50,117 nucleotides of DNA, taken from Parvibaculum sp. (GTDB taxonomy: Bacteria > Pseudomonadota > Alphaproteobacteria > Parvibaculales > Parvibaculaceae). The translations under genes were made by a program, and so were the position numbers. Positions 26,488 to 34,848 of the stretch are shown piece by piece. Location of the stretch: assembly GCA_031291615.1 (NCBI GenBank), contig JARLIS010000021.1, positions 1 to 50,117 of the forward strand, given 5' to 3'. The stretch's first letter is position 1, and each line of letters begins with the position of its first letter. Below the pieces are notes generated by a model. That model saw nothing but the letters and a program-made list of their open reading frames with translations. It was not told the origin of the DNA and did no database searches.

Positions 26488-27686
26488 GACGGCACACCTT
26501 CATGAAACCGGGCCACCGCCCCCCTCGGTCCGGCATGTGCGGCCCTCGAAGCCTTCTTGTCGAGAAGCGCCCGGTAGAAACCACCTACGCCATCGACCAT
26601 GCGCCAGGTCGAAAATTCGGCGCGCACACGCGCCTTGAGCCGCGCCGTCTGCCCGGCAACGTCGCCCCTGCAATCGATCATGCGGCAGAGCGCGTCTGCG
26701 AGAGCGGCGGGATCGCCCGGCGCGATCAGCGCATCGGCATCGGCGCCGAAAATTTCCGCCATGCCGCCGACCCGCGTGGCGATCAGCGGCCTGCCCGCCG
26801 CGATCGCTTCGAGCGCGATATAAGGCAACGACTCGTGATGGGAAGGCATGACCACGGCCCGGCCCAGCGCAAAGGCCTTTCGCGCAGGCATCGCACCCAT
26901 GAACTCGATACGAACATCGGATGGCGCGTGACCGGCCATTTCCTCGAATGTCGCGCGCTCCGCGCCGGCGCCGACAATTCGTAGATGCATCCTGCGGCCG
27001 GCAAGCGATGCCGCATCGATCAGCGTGCCGACACCCTTCAACTTGCGCAGCTCGCCGACGAACACGAAATCCGCCGCATCGCGCTCCGTCTCGACGGCAG
27101 CAAATTCCTCATCGCCCACGCCGTTGTGGATAACCGTTGAAGCTGCTTCAGGCTCGCCGATCTTGTCGATGAACGTGCGAAGACCGAAATCCGACTCGAA
27201 TATGAAGCCGTCGGTGCGCGCGCGCATCAGCCGCTCGATGCCGAAAAATGCGACGCCCTGCGCCGTGCCGCGGCCGAAATGCAGCGTACCGCCATGCGGC
27301 GTGTAGACGCGCACGCCACCCGCAAATCGCGGCAGCATCCGGGCGTAAAAGCCGCCCTTCGCGCCATGTCCATGAATGACGTCGGCGCGAATGGCCCTCG
27401 CCCGCGCCGTCATCCGCGCCATATTGAGAAGGTCGCCAAATCCCGGCATCCGGTTCATCGGGATGACGTGAACACCAAGCTCGCATTGCGCGGCGAGGTC
27501 GCGAAGCCGCGCCTGCGAAACCGGATCGCCCGGTACTTCGCCGCAAACGACCGCGACCTTATGTCCCGCGAGACGCTGTCCCGTCGCCAGATCGCAGACA
27601 TGCCGGAAAAGCCCGCCTACGGGCGCGCGAAGAACGTGCAATATGCGCAGCGGCTGAAACGCAGCCGCTCCCGAACCGTCACCCAT
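26484..27686 (-). CDS. glycosyltransferase family 4
   Basis: Retaining GT-B glycosyltransferase, 400 residues. The N-terminal half starts ILHVLRAPVGGLFRHVCDLA, with DVIHGHGAKGGFYARML and RVYTPHGG. The C-terminal half has FVFVGELRKLKGVGTLIDA and the donor-binding block VMPSHHESLPYIALEAIAAG. It probably adds one sugar to the undecaprenyl-linked repeat unit in the cytosol; donor and acceptor cannot be told from sequence. It shares one base with the export lipoprotein gene upstream (TGATG) and 4 nt with the sugar transferase downstream, so this is a tight operon. Confidence 0.92.
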   Translation of the reverse strand: MGDGSGAAAFQPLRILHVLRAPVGGLFRHVCDLATGQRLAGHKVAVVCGEVPGDPVSQARLRDLAAQCELGVHVIPMNRMPGFGDLLNMARMTARARAIRADVIHGHGAKGGFYARMLPRFAGGVRVYTPHGGTLHFGRGTAQGVAFFGIERLMRARTDGFIFESDFGLRTFIDKIGEPEAASTVIHNGVGDEEFAAVETERDAADFVFVGELRKLKGVGTLIDAASLAGRRMHLRIVGAGAERATFEEMAGHAPSDVRIEFMGAMPARKAFALGRAVVMPSHHESLPYIALEAIAAGRPLIATRVGGMAEIFGADADALIAPGDPAALADALCRMIDCRGDVAGQTARLKARVRAEFSTWRMVDGVGGFYRALLDKKASRAAHAGPRGAVARFHEGVPS

Positions 27687-28252
27687 CAGAAGTACCGTTC
27701 CTTCACCAGGATCGTATCGCCGGGCCTGACTGGCGAGCCCGTATCCACATCCATTTCGACCAGCCTGTCGCCACGCTTTCGCGTGATGTGGACGGTGTCC
27801 TGATCGGCTCGATAGGAGAAGCCGCCGGCAATCGCCACCGCGCTCTGCACCGTCATGCCGTTGACGAAGGGATACTGACCCGCCTTCTGCACTTCGCCGA
27901 GAATGAAAAAGGGACGGAACTCCGTCACCTGAACGCTGACATTGGGATTGCGCAGCAAGGTCTTTCCCAGCGCATCCGCGATGGAGGCCTGAAGCTCATT
28001 GGTGCTGAGGCCCCGCGCGGCCACAGGCGGAATAAGCGGAATGGCGATATTGCCGCCGCCGTCGACGGTGAATTCGCCGCTGAGATCTGTCTGTCCGAAA
28101 ACCGTGACGCGCAGCTTGTCGCCGCTGTCGAGCTGATAGGGTTCATTGGCTTGCGTCAGCGGTCGCTCGGCAACCGGCGCACTCCCGGCACACCCGGTCA
28201 GCCCCGCAAAACCGAGGCACAACACCAGCAACGCGACGGCACGGCGAGCCAT
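27686..28252 (-). CDS. polysaccharide export lipoprotein (Wza/Poly_export-SLBB type)
   Basis: Outer-membrane auxiliary (OPX) protein for polysaccharide export. The 188 residues have a lipoprotein signal peptide ending in the lipobox LTGC (Cys at about residue 21), then the Poly_export domain (YQLDSGDKLRVTVFGQTDLS to about 110) and an SLBB-like domain (FFILGEVQKAGQYPFVNGMT). At 188 residues it is a short OPX version without the C-terminal pore helix of E. coli Wza. The ATG at 28252 follows GAGGACGAGAG. Divergent from the BY-kinase gene. Confidence 0.92.
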   Translation of the reverse strand: MARRAVALLVLCLGFAGLTGCAGSAPVAERPLTQANEPYQLDSGDKLRVTVFGQTDLSGEFTVDGGGNIAIPLIPPVAARGLSTNELQASIADALGKTLLRNPNVSVQVTEFRPFFILGEVQKAGQYPFVNGMTVQSAVAIAGGFSYRADQDTVHITRKRGDRLVEMDVDTGSPVRPGDTILVKERYF

Positions 28253-28300
28253 GAATCTCTCGTCCTCAGTAATGTCCTGCGTGAATCCGAAGTTAGTCGC

Positions 28301-28328
28301 CAATCGGTTAATTAATCGCAACCAATTG
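28301..28328. promoter_or_regulatory. inverted repeat in the wza/wzc divergent promoter region
   Basis: CAATCGGTT (28301-28309) and AACCAATTG (28320-28328) are inverted copies with one mismatch around a 10-base spacer that begins AATTAATCGC. This AT-rich dyad is the only obvious one in the 211-nt space between the divergent export lipoprotein and BY-kinase genes. It could be an operator for a dimeric regulator acting on both promoters; no regulator gene is adjacent. Confidence 0.35.
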
Positions 28329-28463
28329 AGGCCCCGAAGGCCGCAACTGGCGGCGGCCCTTCGCATTTCCGCGAATTGTCTCACGCGTCTTAAGGCTTCC
28401 GTTACCAAAACGCCGTTTACTGCTGGGCAGGACTGAATCCCGCAAATCCGGCGGGCGGAGCGC

Positions 28464-30647
28464 ATGAACAACATCCAGAGCACGCCAGTCGTGACCTTCG
28501 GCGATCGCCGCCAGGCTGCCCCCAACATAGAGGGCGCGGGCGACATTTCGCCGTGGGACCTCCTTCGCGGCGTTTGGGCGCGCAAGGAACTCGTCGGCGC
28601 CACCTTCGCCGGCTTCATGGTCCTGGCTTTCCTCTGGCTCGCCACCGTCACGCCCACCTATACGGTCGAGACGCGCGTGCTGATTTCTCCCCGCACCGGA
28701 GAGATCTCGACCTTCGACGCAACCAATTCGCCGACGCCTGCCGACCCCGAGACCATGCAGAGCGAAATTCAGGTTCTGACGTCGCGCGCCCTCGTCGCCG
28801 AGCTGATCGCGGACCTCCACCTCGAACACAATCCGGAATTCAACGCGGCCCTCCGACCGGGCTTCATCGCCCGCCTGACCGGCCTCGCCCCCTCGACCGA
28901 TACGGACGCCATCATCGACCGCGTGCTGGGGCGCCTGAACGTCTATCAAAAGGGCACGTCGCGGGTCATTGCCATAGAGTTCACCTCGGCCAATGCGAGG
29001 ACGGCCGCTCTCGTCGCCAACCGGCTGGCGGAACTTTATATCGGCCGCCAGATCGCGCAGAAGAACGCCATCAATCAGCAGGCGACCAAGTGGCTCGCCC
29101 AGCAGATCGAGGATTTGCGCACCAAGGTCCAGTCGTCGGAAGCCGCGGTCGAAGCCTATCGGGCACAATCCGGCCTTTTCCTGACCAACGGCTCGACGGT
29201 GCCGCAGCAGCAGCTCACCGATCTGAACTCGCAGCTTTCGGCGGCACAGGCCGACCGCGCCGAAACGGAAGCCAAGCTCGCGAATGCCCGCGCGCTCATC
29301 GCGGAAGGCAATTCTGTCAATTCCGCCGCCGCCGTTCTCCAGTCGCCCCTGATCCAGAACCTGCGCCAGCAGGAAGTCGCGCTTCGCGCCCAGATCGCGC
29401 AGATGTCGGAGACCTATCTCCCGACGCATCCGAAAATGGTCGAGTCACAGGCAAACCTCAACGATCTCGACCGCCAGATCGAAAAGGAAGTCGGCAAGAT
29501 CATTCAGGGCCTCGAAAACGACGCCCGCGTCGCCTCCGCCCGCGTCGCCTCGCTGAAGGCGAGCCTGACACAGCTTCAATCCCGCATGGGCGCGCTCAAT
29601 CAGGATGAAGTGCAGCTCCGCGCGCTCGAGCGCGATGCGGCCACCAACCGCTCGCTCCTCGAATCCTTCCTGAAGCGCTACGAGGAAGCCAATGCCCGCG
29701 CCGAGGCCGACGCCCGCACGGCCAACGCCTCCATCGTTTCCCGCGCGCAGGAATTGACCGATCCGACCTTCCCGAAGACCGGCTCCGTAATGACGCTGGC
29801 CGTCGTCGCCGGTCTTTTCATTTCGCTGATCGTCAGCTTCTTCGTGGAAGTCTTCGCCAGCGGCTTCCGCACTGCCGAGCAGGTGGAGCGCGTGACCGGC
29901 ATGCCCTTCCTCGGCCTCGTGCCTGAGCTCGATGGCCGCGCCGCCTCGGCCGGCCCGGCAAATGACGTGATGCGCGAACCGCTCGGCCTCTACGCCGAAG
30001 CCGTGCGCGGGCTGCAAGGCAGCGTCATGCTCGCCCGCGTCGGCAATCGTCGCGCGCGCACCGTGCTCGTCACGTCTGCGCACAAGGACGAAGGCAAGAC
30101 CTCGACGGCCGCAAGCCTCGCCCGCGTGCTCGCTATGGGCGGCTACCGCACCGTTCTCGTCGACGCCGACATGCGCTCGCCTTCCGTGCATCTGTCGCTC
30201 GGCATGCCGCCGCAGGCGGGCCTTGCCGAATTGCTGACGGGCCGGGCGAGTTTCGCCCACGTCATCCGTCAAGATTTCGGCAGCTACGCCCATGTCATTC
30301 AGGCAGGCGGCGCCCTGCCCAATCCGACCGCCGCGCTTGCCTCCTCGCAGATGCAATGGGTGCTCCAGGCGCTCGACAACACCTACGACTACGTCATCAT
30401 CGACTCGCCCGCCGCCATGGCCGCCGCCGATGCGCAGGTGCTTTCCAAGATGGCGGATGTGACGGTGCTCGTCGTGCGCTGGTCGAATACGAGCCGCAAG
30501 GTCGTCGCCCGCGTGCTGAAGACGCTGTCCGCCGCCAGCGGCCGCCGCGTCGGCATTCTGCTGACGCGCGTCAACCTGCGCCGCTATCGCCGCTATACGG
30601 ACACGGCGATCGAGGAATATCCCTCGCGCCCCGTTCGCGTCGCCTGA
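28464..30647 (+). CDS. Wzc-type polysaccharide co-polymerase with BY-kinase domain
   Basis: Inner-membrane chain-length regulator fused to a bacterial tyrosine kinase, 727 residues. There is a Wzz domain with a first membrane helix near residues 50-70 (GATFAGFMVLAFLWLATVTP), a long periplasmic coiled-coil region, and a second helix near 440-465 (VMTLAVVAGLFISLIVSFFV). The cytosolic kinase has a Walker A-like HKDEGKTSTAASLARVLA, Walker A' VLVDADMRSP and Walker B YVIIDSP. The C-terminal tyrosine cluster is small (Tyr708, Tyr711, Tyr719). The ATG at 28464 follows GGCGGAG. Partner of the divergent export lipoprotein. Confidence 0.94.
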   Translation: MNNIQSTPVVTFGDRRQAAPNIEGAGDISPWDLLRGVWARKELVGATFAGFMVLAFLWLATVTPTYTVETRVLISPRTGEISTFDATNSPTPADPETMQSEIQVLTSRALVAELIADLHLEHNPEFNAALRPGFIARLTGLAPSTDTDAIIDRVLGRLNVYQKGTSRVIAIEFTSANARTAALVANRLAELYIGRQIAQKNAINQQATKWLAQQIEDLRTKVQSSEAAVEAYRAQSGLFLTNGSTVPQQQLTDLNSQLSAAQADRAETEAKLANARALIAEGNSVNSAAAVLQSPLIQNLRQQEVALRAQIAQMSETYLPTHPKMVESQANLNDLDRQIEKEVGKIIQGLENDARVASARVASLKASLTQLQSRMGALNQDEVQLRALERDAATNRSLLESFLKRYEEANARAEADARTANASIVSRAQELTDPTFPKTGSVMTLAVVAGLFISLIVSFFVEVFASGFRTAEQVERVTGMPFLGLVPELDGRAASAGPANDVMREPLGLYAEAVRGLQGSVMLARVGNRRARTVLVTSAHKDEGKTSTAASLARVLAMGGYRTVLVDADMRSPSVHLSLGMPPQAGLAELLTGRASFAHVIRQDFGSYAHVIQAGGALPNPTAALASSQMQWVLQALDNTYDYVIIDSPAAMAAADAQVLSKMADVTVLVVRWSNTSRKVVARVLKTLSAASGRRVGILLTRVNLRRYRRYTDTAIEEYPSRPVRVA

Positions 30648-30648
30648 G

Positions 30649-31221
30649 CTACTCCGCCAAAGCCTCGCTGTCGTCGAGAAGCCCGGTATCGAGCCCGTCG
30701 ATGCTTCGCAAGTTCTTTTCGCGCCGATAGGCGTCGAGCTTTTCAGCACCCTGCGCCTCGGCCCAGCGCGTCAGCGACGGCCGCTCTTCCTTATACTCGT
30801 AGAGCGGAACGCCATAGCCGCAGGATGTCTGCACCAAGTCGATGTCGAGCAGCACCATGTGCCGGGCGCCGGCCGGTTCGACGCCGCCGAAATGGCTTTC
30901 CAGCAATTTTGCATAAGCCGCGCCGCCGCGTCGCAGCACCCGACCTTGCCCATAGAGGCGCAGGATCATCGGCGCACCTTCGAAGGCGCAGAACATGATG
31001 GTCAGCCGCCCGTCGGACCGAAGATGCGCCGCTGCTTCGTTGCCGCTGCCGGTATGGTCGAGATAGACGACGCTGCGCTCGTCGATGACGCGCAATCCGT
31101 CGAGCCCCTTAGGCGAAAGATTCACGCGCGAGCCAGCCGTCGCGGTCGCCGTGAAGAAAATATGCTGCCGTTCGATGAAGTCTCGGTGAGCGGGCTCGAT
31201 ATGCGCGAACTGTTTGGCCAT
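30649..31221 (-). CDS. pyridoxamine 5'-phosphate oxidase-like flavoprotein
   Basis: PNPOx-like split-barrel protein of 190 residues, expected to bind FMN or a related flavin/F420 cofactor. The N-terminal part reads FIERQHIFFTATATAGSRVN, then LSPKGLDGLRVIDERSVVYL and GSGNEAAAHLRSDGRLTIMF, the pattern of the broad PNPOx-like group rather than PdxH itself. The substrate is unknown. It lies 66 nt downstream of the JmjC/cupin gene on the same strand and ends one base after the convergent BY-kinase stop, so it may be the last gene of that run or a passenger. Confidence 0.8.
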   Translation of the reverse strand: MAKQFAHIEPAHRDFIERQHIFFTATATAGSRVNLSPKGLDGLRVIDERSVVYLDHTGSGNEAAAHLRSDGRLTIMFCAFEGAPMILRLYGQGRVLRRGGAAYAKLLESHFGGVEPAGARHMVLLDIDLVQTSCGYGVPLYEYKEERPSLTRWAEAQGAEKLDAYRREKNLRSIDGLDTGLLDDSEALAE

Positions 31222-31287
31222 GAGAGCAATACCTCTGCAAAGGTCCGCTTCTTATAGCCGACGCCCCGGCAGCGCCGCAACGCCGCC

Positions 31288-32193
31288 TCAGCTGATCGCG
31301 GCCGCCTTCCGCCCGAAGACCAGTGCCACAGCCTTCCGCCGGTCGCCGACGAGCTTCTTTACCGCGTCATAGATGGGCCGGGCGATGTCATATGCCGCGA
31401 CCTTGACGGCATCGAGCGCCGGATGCGTGCCGGCGCTCGCCTGCGGAAACCCGAACTTGCGCAAAGCCGCATTGACATAGGAGAGCTTCACCATCTTCAG
31501 CGAATGGTCGGTGTGCCAGGTAATCGAGAATGACACCGACACCTCCGGCCCGTTCTGCACCCAATGCGGATCGAACAGCGGCACGAAGATGGAGTCGCCC
31601 GGTGCGAGATGCTGCTGAACGCCGACCTCCTCAAATTCCTCGCGATAAGGCAGGTTCCGGTGCTTGCCCGGATAAAGCTCCAGTTTTTCTTCCGAGACGA
31701 TGTTGCGGTCCTTGTGATCGAAAAGACTCATGCGTTTCGTCCCACGCACCTGAAGCAGGAAATTATATTCCGGGTCCATGTGCAGCGGCGTCACGTTATT
31801 CGGCGACGTGACGAAGATGAACGCCTGGCGCTTCTTCGCGCCGCCCATCGTGCCGCGCGTCTGCTCGGCCACCTGATCGAGGCAGGCATCGAGCAGCGCC
31901 TTGTATTCCGGATCGCTCTCGACATTCTTGATCACCATCCAGGACTTGCAGTCCTCGATACGACGCACCGTCTCTTCGGCGCTGAGGCCGTTGGAAGGCG
32001 TCAGCGACGGATCCTGATTTGGTTGAACCGGGCCGTTGAATTCAACCTGATCGGCAGGGAGCGAGGCCGCGAGACGCGCCAGGCGGTCCAGCTTGAACAG
32101 CGGATGATCCTTCAGGCGATGCTTGAGGCGAAACGTCCGGACGGGCATCTCCGCGCCGACCGAGCCTTCTTCGACTTCAATCAATCTAGTCAC
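31288..32193 (-). CDS. JmjC/cupin-8-like putative Fe(II)/2-oxoglutarate oxygenase
   Basis: Cupin-fold protein of 301 residues related to the JmjC-domain (cupin_8) hydroxylases. A metal triad is visible: His-x-Asp in PLHMDPEYNFLLQVRGTKRM and a distal His in FVPLFDPHWVQNG, so the active site looks intact. The start is GTG at 32193: AAGGAGG lies six bases upstream (32200-32206), inside the last codons of the preceding GNAT gene, which overlaps by 8 nt. A longer open frame upstream is antisense-like and lacks such a site. Substrate unknown; close coupling to a GNAT in a glycan locus suggests surface-molecule modification. Confidence 0.82.
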   Translation of the reverse strand: MTRLIEVEEGSVGAEMPVRTFRLKHRLKDHPLFKLDRLARLAASLPADQVEFNGPVQPNQDPSLTPSNGLSAEETVRRIEDCKSWMVIKNVESDPEYKALLDACLDQVAEQTRGTMGGAKKRQAFIFVTSPNNVTPLHMDPEYNFLLQVRGTKRMSLFDHKDRNIVSEEKLELYPGKHRNLPYREEFEEVGVQQHLAPGDSIFVPLFDPHWVQNGPEVSVSFSITWHTDHSLKMVKLSYVNAALRKFGFPQASAGTHPALDAVKVAAYDIARPIYDAVKKLVGDRRKAVALVFGRKAAAIS

Positions 32194-33469
32194 GTTCAAC
32201 CTCCTTGCGCAGGCGATGATAGATGGAGCGCGCAAGAACCCAGGCGCGCTCGACAAGGCGCGTTGCGCGCGCCGAATAGGAAACGATAAACGGGCTCCAC
32301 TTATGCGCCGTAGCGGCATTCACTTCGCGCATGGCGCGGCGTTCGGCCCAGATGTGGTCGATCATCGGATGGTTCGGAATCGCGCAGCTATCCACCCATT
32401 GAATGCGCGGGTCGTCGTGGAACGCGCCGATAACCTTCATCATCAACAGCGCACCGGGCGAAAAGCGCGCATAGGCTTCGTCATAGGCGATCTTGAAGCT
32501 GTAGGCGCCGCTCCCCGCGACGAAGCTCGCAAGCATTGCAATCGGTTTGCCGTCGAGAACGATCTCGGCTGCATGGAACCTGTTCGCCGCCCGCGCGTCG
32601 CGGCACATGGTCTCGAAAAATTCGCGCTCATTCGGCCGTTCGGCCAGCGCCGTGCCGCGCTTGCCCTTCCAGCCGCTCCGCTCCAGCCAGAAAAACCGAG
32701 CAAGCCAGGAGTCGAGATCGCCGCCGTCATGCGCCTCGAAACGCAATTCGCCCGTTTCGGCAAGCCTGTTCCACTGCCGGTTATATTCCTTGCGCTTCTT
32801 CTTGCGCATATGCGCGGCGAGATAGGCCTCGCCATCGAGGTCTGCTTTGAGGAAAGCCCGCTCATGCCGCCCTGTCTCGACGAATGGCAAACAGCGATCG
32901 GCCAGCACGTCCGCAAGCGCCGGTCCGAAAGCGCCCTCGGCCTCGAACAACGGGAAACGAACCATCGTCGCGCCTGACTGATCGGCAAAGGCAAGGAAGC
33001 GTCGGATCGCCGCCCGCTCATGCCCCATGCGTACCAGGGGCGTCGCAATGAAGCTGTGGATATGCGTCCAGATCGACCAGACCTTGATCGGCAGACCGAG
33101 ATAGCCGCGCCGCTGCTGATAGGGAAACATCCCAAGCAATATGCGCGTACCGTCGCCTGAAGGCTCGCTCCAGACCAGCGCAACATTCACAGGCCCACCC
33201 GCCTGAAGATGTTCCATCGCCGATGCAAGCGCCGATGACCCGAACAACGGATTGCTGTCCACAGCCGAAGCGGCCAGCGCATCGATGGCGGCCGTAAAGG
33301 GCGTCACCGCGTCCGCGCTTTCGAGCACCAGCACATCCGAATTGGGCGGGCTGTCGAGAAGGTACTGCGCTCCGTGGCTCAAGACCGAGACCGAAAGGGC
33401 GACCGACGGCATCGGCGCCGGCCTGCGTGACCAGCTCAGAAAATGCGGATGGCGCTGAAGGTCAGTCAT
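32186..33469 (-). CDS. BioF2-type GNAT acyl/aminoacyltransferase (copy 1)
   Basis: GNAT-fold protein of 427 residues in the BioF2/CelD-like group related to FemABX transferases. The diagnostic C-terminal GNAT block includes LDGKPIAMLASFVAGSGAYS, FKIAYDEAYARFSPGALLMM and the preceding FFETMCRDARAANRFHAAEI. The N-terminal half (to about 180) is a degenerate second GNAT-like domain. No signal peptide, so it acts in the cytosol. It may acylate or aminoacylate a lipid-linked sugar before export. It lies 9 nt after the flippase gene and overlaps the cupin gene by 8 nt. A related gene is at 34849-36138. Confidence 0.83.
   Translation of the reverse strand: MTDLQRHPHFLSWSRRPAPMPSVALSVSVLSHGAQYLLDSPPNSDVLVLESADAVTPFTAAIDALAASAVDSNPLFGSSALASAMEHLQAGGPVNVALVWSEPSGDGTRILLGMFPYQQRRGYLGLPIKVWSIWTHIHSFIATPLVRMGHERAAIRRFLAFADQSGATMVRFPLFEAEGAFGPALADVLADRCLPFVETGRHERAFLKADLDGEAYLAAHMRKKKRKEYNRQWNRLAETGELRFEAHDGGDLDSWLARFFWLERSGWKGKRGTALAERPNEREFFETMCRDARAANRFHAAEIVLDGKPIAMLASFVAGSGAYSFKIAYDEAYARFSPGALLMMKVIGAFHDDPRIQWVDSCAIPNHPMIDHIWAERRAMREVNAATAHKWSPFIVSYSARATRLVERAWVLARSIYHRLRKEVERD
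32200..32206 (-). promoter_or_regulatory. strong Shine-Dalgarno that sets the GTG start of the cupin gene
   Basis: AAGGAGG read on the minus strand, six bases before GTG at 32193-32191. It is embedded in the Lys-Glu-Val codons at the end of the upstream GNAT gene, which argues for translational coupling of the two. Confidence 0.75.
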
Positions 33470-33478
33470 GCCCGGTAC

Positions 33479-34834
33479 TCACTTGAACGCAAAAACGAAG
33501 GCCGTGATGCCGAGACGACGGCGCACGGCGATGAACAGCCACAGGCTCGCGCAAATGAGCGAAATCGCCGTCGAGGCGGCGGCCCCCATCAGCCCGAAGC
33601 GAGGTATCAATACGAGGTTGAGCAGGATGTTGAGCAAGGCGGCCGCGCCATAGGCGAGCGCCGTCACATTCTGGTGGCCTGTCATGTTGAGCAGATACTC
33701 GATCGGGCCGGTCGAAGCCCGCGCAAGAAAGCCGAGCATCAGCACCGCAAGCAGCGGATAGCCCTTCTCGAAATCGGCGCCGAAAAGTCCGAGCGCGAAA
33801 TGCCCGAAGATCAGGATGAAAACGACCGCCGCAAGCGTCGGCCAGAAAATCCATTGGACGATGTCATGGACGAAAGCCTGCAATCCCGCCTTGTCGCCCC
33901 TTGCATGAAGCTCGGCAAATTTCGGCACCGCAAGCGCCGCCACGGCGAAATAGATGAAGACGATGAGATTGACGATCCGCGTCGCGGCGAAATAAATGCC
34001 GACGTGATCGGGATCGACGTAAGCGCCGAGCAGCACGATATCGGTGTTGAGCAGCACAAGGTAAAGCCCCTCGGCCAGCACCAGCGGCATCGAAGCCATG
34101 ATCCAGTGCCGCGTATGGCGGATGGGTTTCGCGGCGGGCACTGTCTTCGCAATCCGCCGCGAGAGCATCAGCCTTTGCCCGGCAAGAGTGACAAGCGTCG
34201 CCCCCAGTGCGCCGATGACGGCGGCAAGTCCGGTGAGTTCTCCCACCGAGAAATAGATGATCCCGCCGACCAGAACGATGCCGAGCGGCCGCACGATATA
34301 GGCCGGCAGATAGGCAAGGTTCACCCAGCCGAAGGCCCGCGCCGTGCCTTCCAGCGTGTCGGTGAGCGCAAAGGCGGGAACGCAGATGAGCGCCACGGCG
34401 AGCGGCGCAAGATAATAGGGCGCAACCTCATGCCGGAAGAGCATCAGCGCGACGAGGCCCGCCGCCATGGCGGTCAGCCCGAAAGCCAGCACCACGCGCC
34501 AGGAATCTTCCAGTATGCCGGCGAGCCGCCGCCACTTCTTGTTGACGTGATAGTCGGGCACGAAACGAAGCGTCGACGTGCCGAAGCCCATCGGCGCGAG
34601 AATGCCGAGGATGATGACCCACACCCAGACATAAGCGAAAATGCCATACTGGAATGCGCCCATCCAGCGCGCCAGAAGCACCTGACTGAGAAGCGTGATC
34701 GCCGCGCCTGCGATGCGAATGCCCATCACCATCGCCGCCCCGCGCACCACTTGCGCGAGATGGCCGTCCGCAAGGCGCGCAGCCAATGGCCCGGCGATCC
34801 GGCGAAGCGGTTGGGGAAGCGCCCAGGCGTCCAT
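33479..34834 (-). CDS. polysaccharide flippase (Wzx/MOP superfamily)
   Basis: Polytopic membrane protein of 451 residues with about 12 or more hydrophobic segments, fitting a Wzx-type exporter that flips undecaprenyl-linked repeat units. Typical stretches are VVRGAAMVMGIRIAGAAITL near the N-terminus, VALICVPAFALTDTLEGTAR, and the C-terminal polysaccharide-synthesis block with RASTGPIEYLLNMTGHQNVT. The ATG at 34834 (MDAWALPQPLRRIAG) is preferred over an upstream in-frame start because the extra residues are low-complexity Arg/Pro. It sits between two GNAT genes, 14 nt after one and 9 nt before the other. Confidence 0.9.
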   Translation of the reverse strand: MDAWALPQPLRRIAGPLAARLADGHLAQVVRGAAMVMGIRIAGAAITLLSQVLLARWMGAFQYGIFAYVWVWVIILGILAPMGFGTSTLRFVPDYHVNKKWRRLAGILEDSWRVVLAFGLTAMAAGLVALMLFRHEVAPYYLAPLAVALICVPAFALTDTLEGTARAFGWVNLAYLPAYIVRPLGIVLVGGIIYFSVGELTGLAAVIGALGATLVTLAGQRLMLSRRIAKTVPAAKPIRHTRHWIMASMPLVLAEGLYLVLLNTDIVLLGAYVDPDHVGIYFAATRIVNLIVFIYFAVAALAVPKFAELHARGDKAGLQAFVHDIVQWIFWPTLAAVVFILIFGHFALGLFGADFEKGYPLLAVLMLGFLARASTGPIEYLLNMTGHQNVTALAYGAAALLNILLNLVLIPRFGLMGAAASTAISLICASLWLFIAVRRRLGITAFVFAFK

Positions 34835-34848
34835 TAACCTTGTATCCC

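Noticed and set aside
33443..34837. 464-codon plus-strand frame over the flippase
   Set aside because: Charged, motif-free antisense shadow of a membrane protein gene; the minus-strand frame has clear membrane helices.
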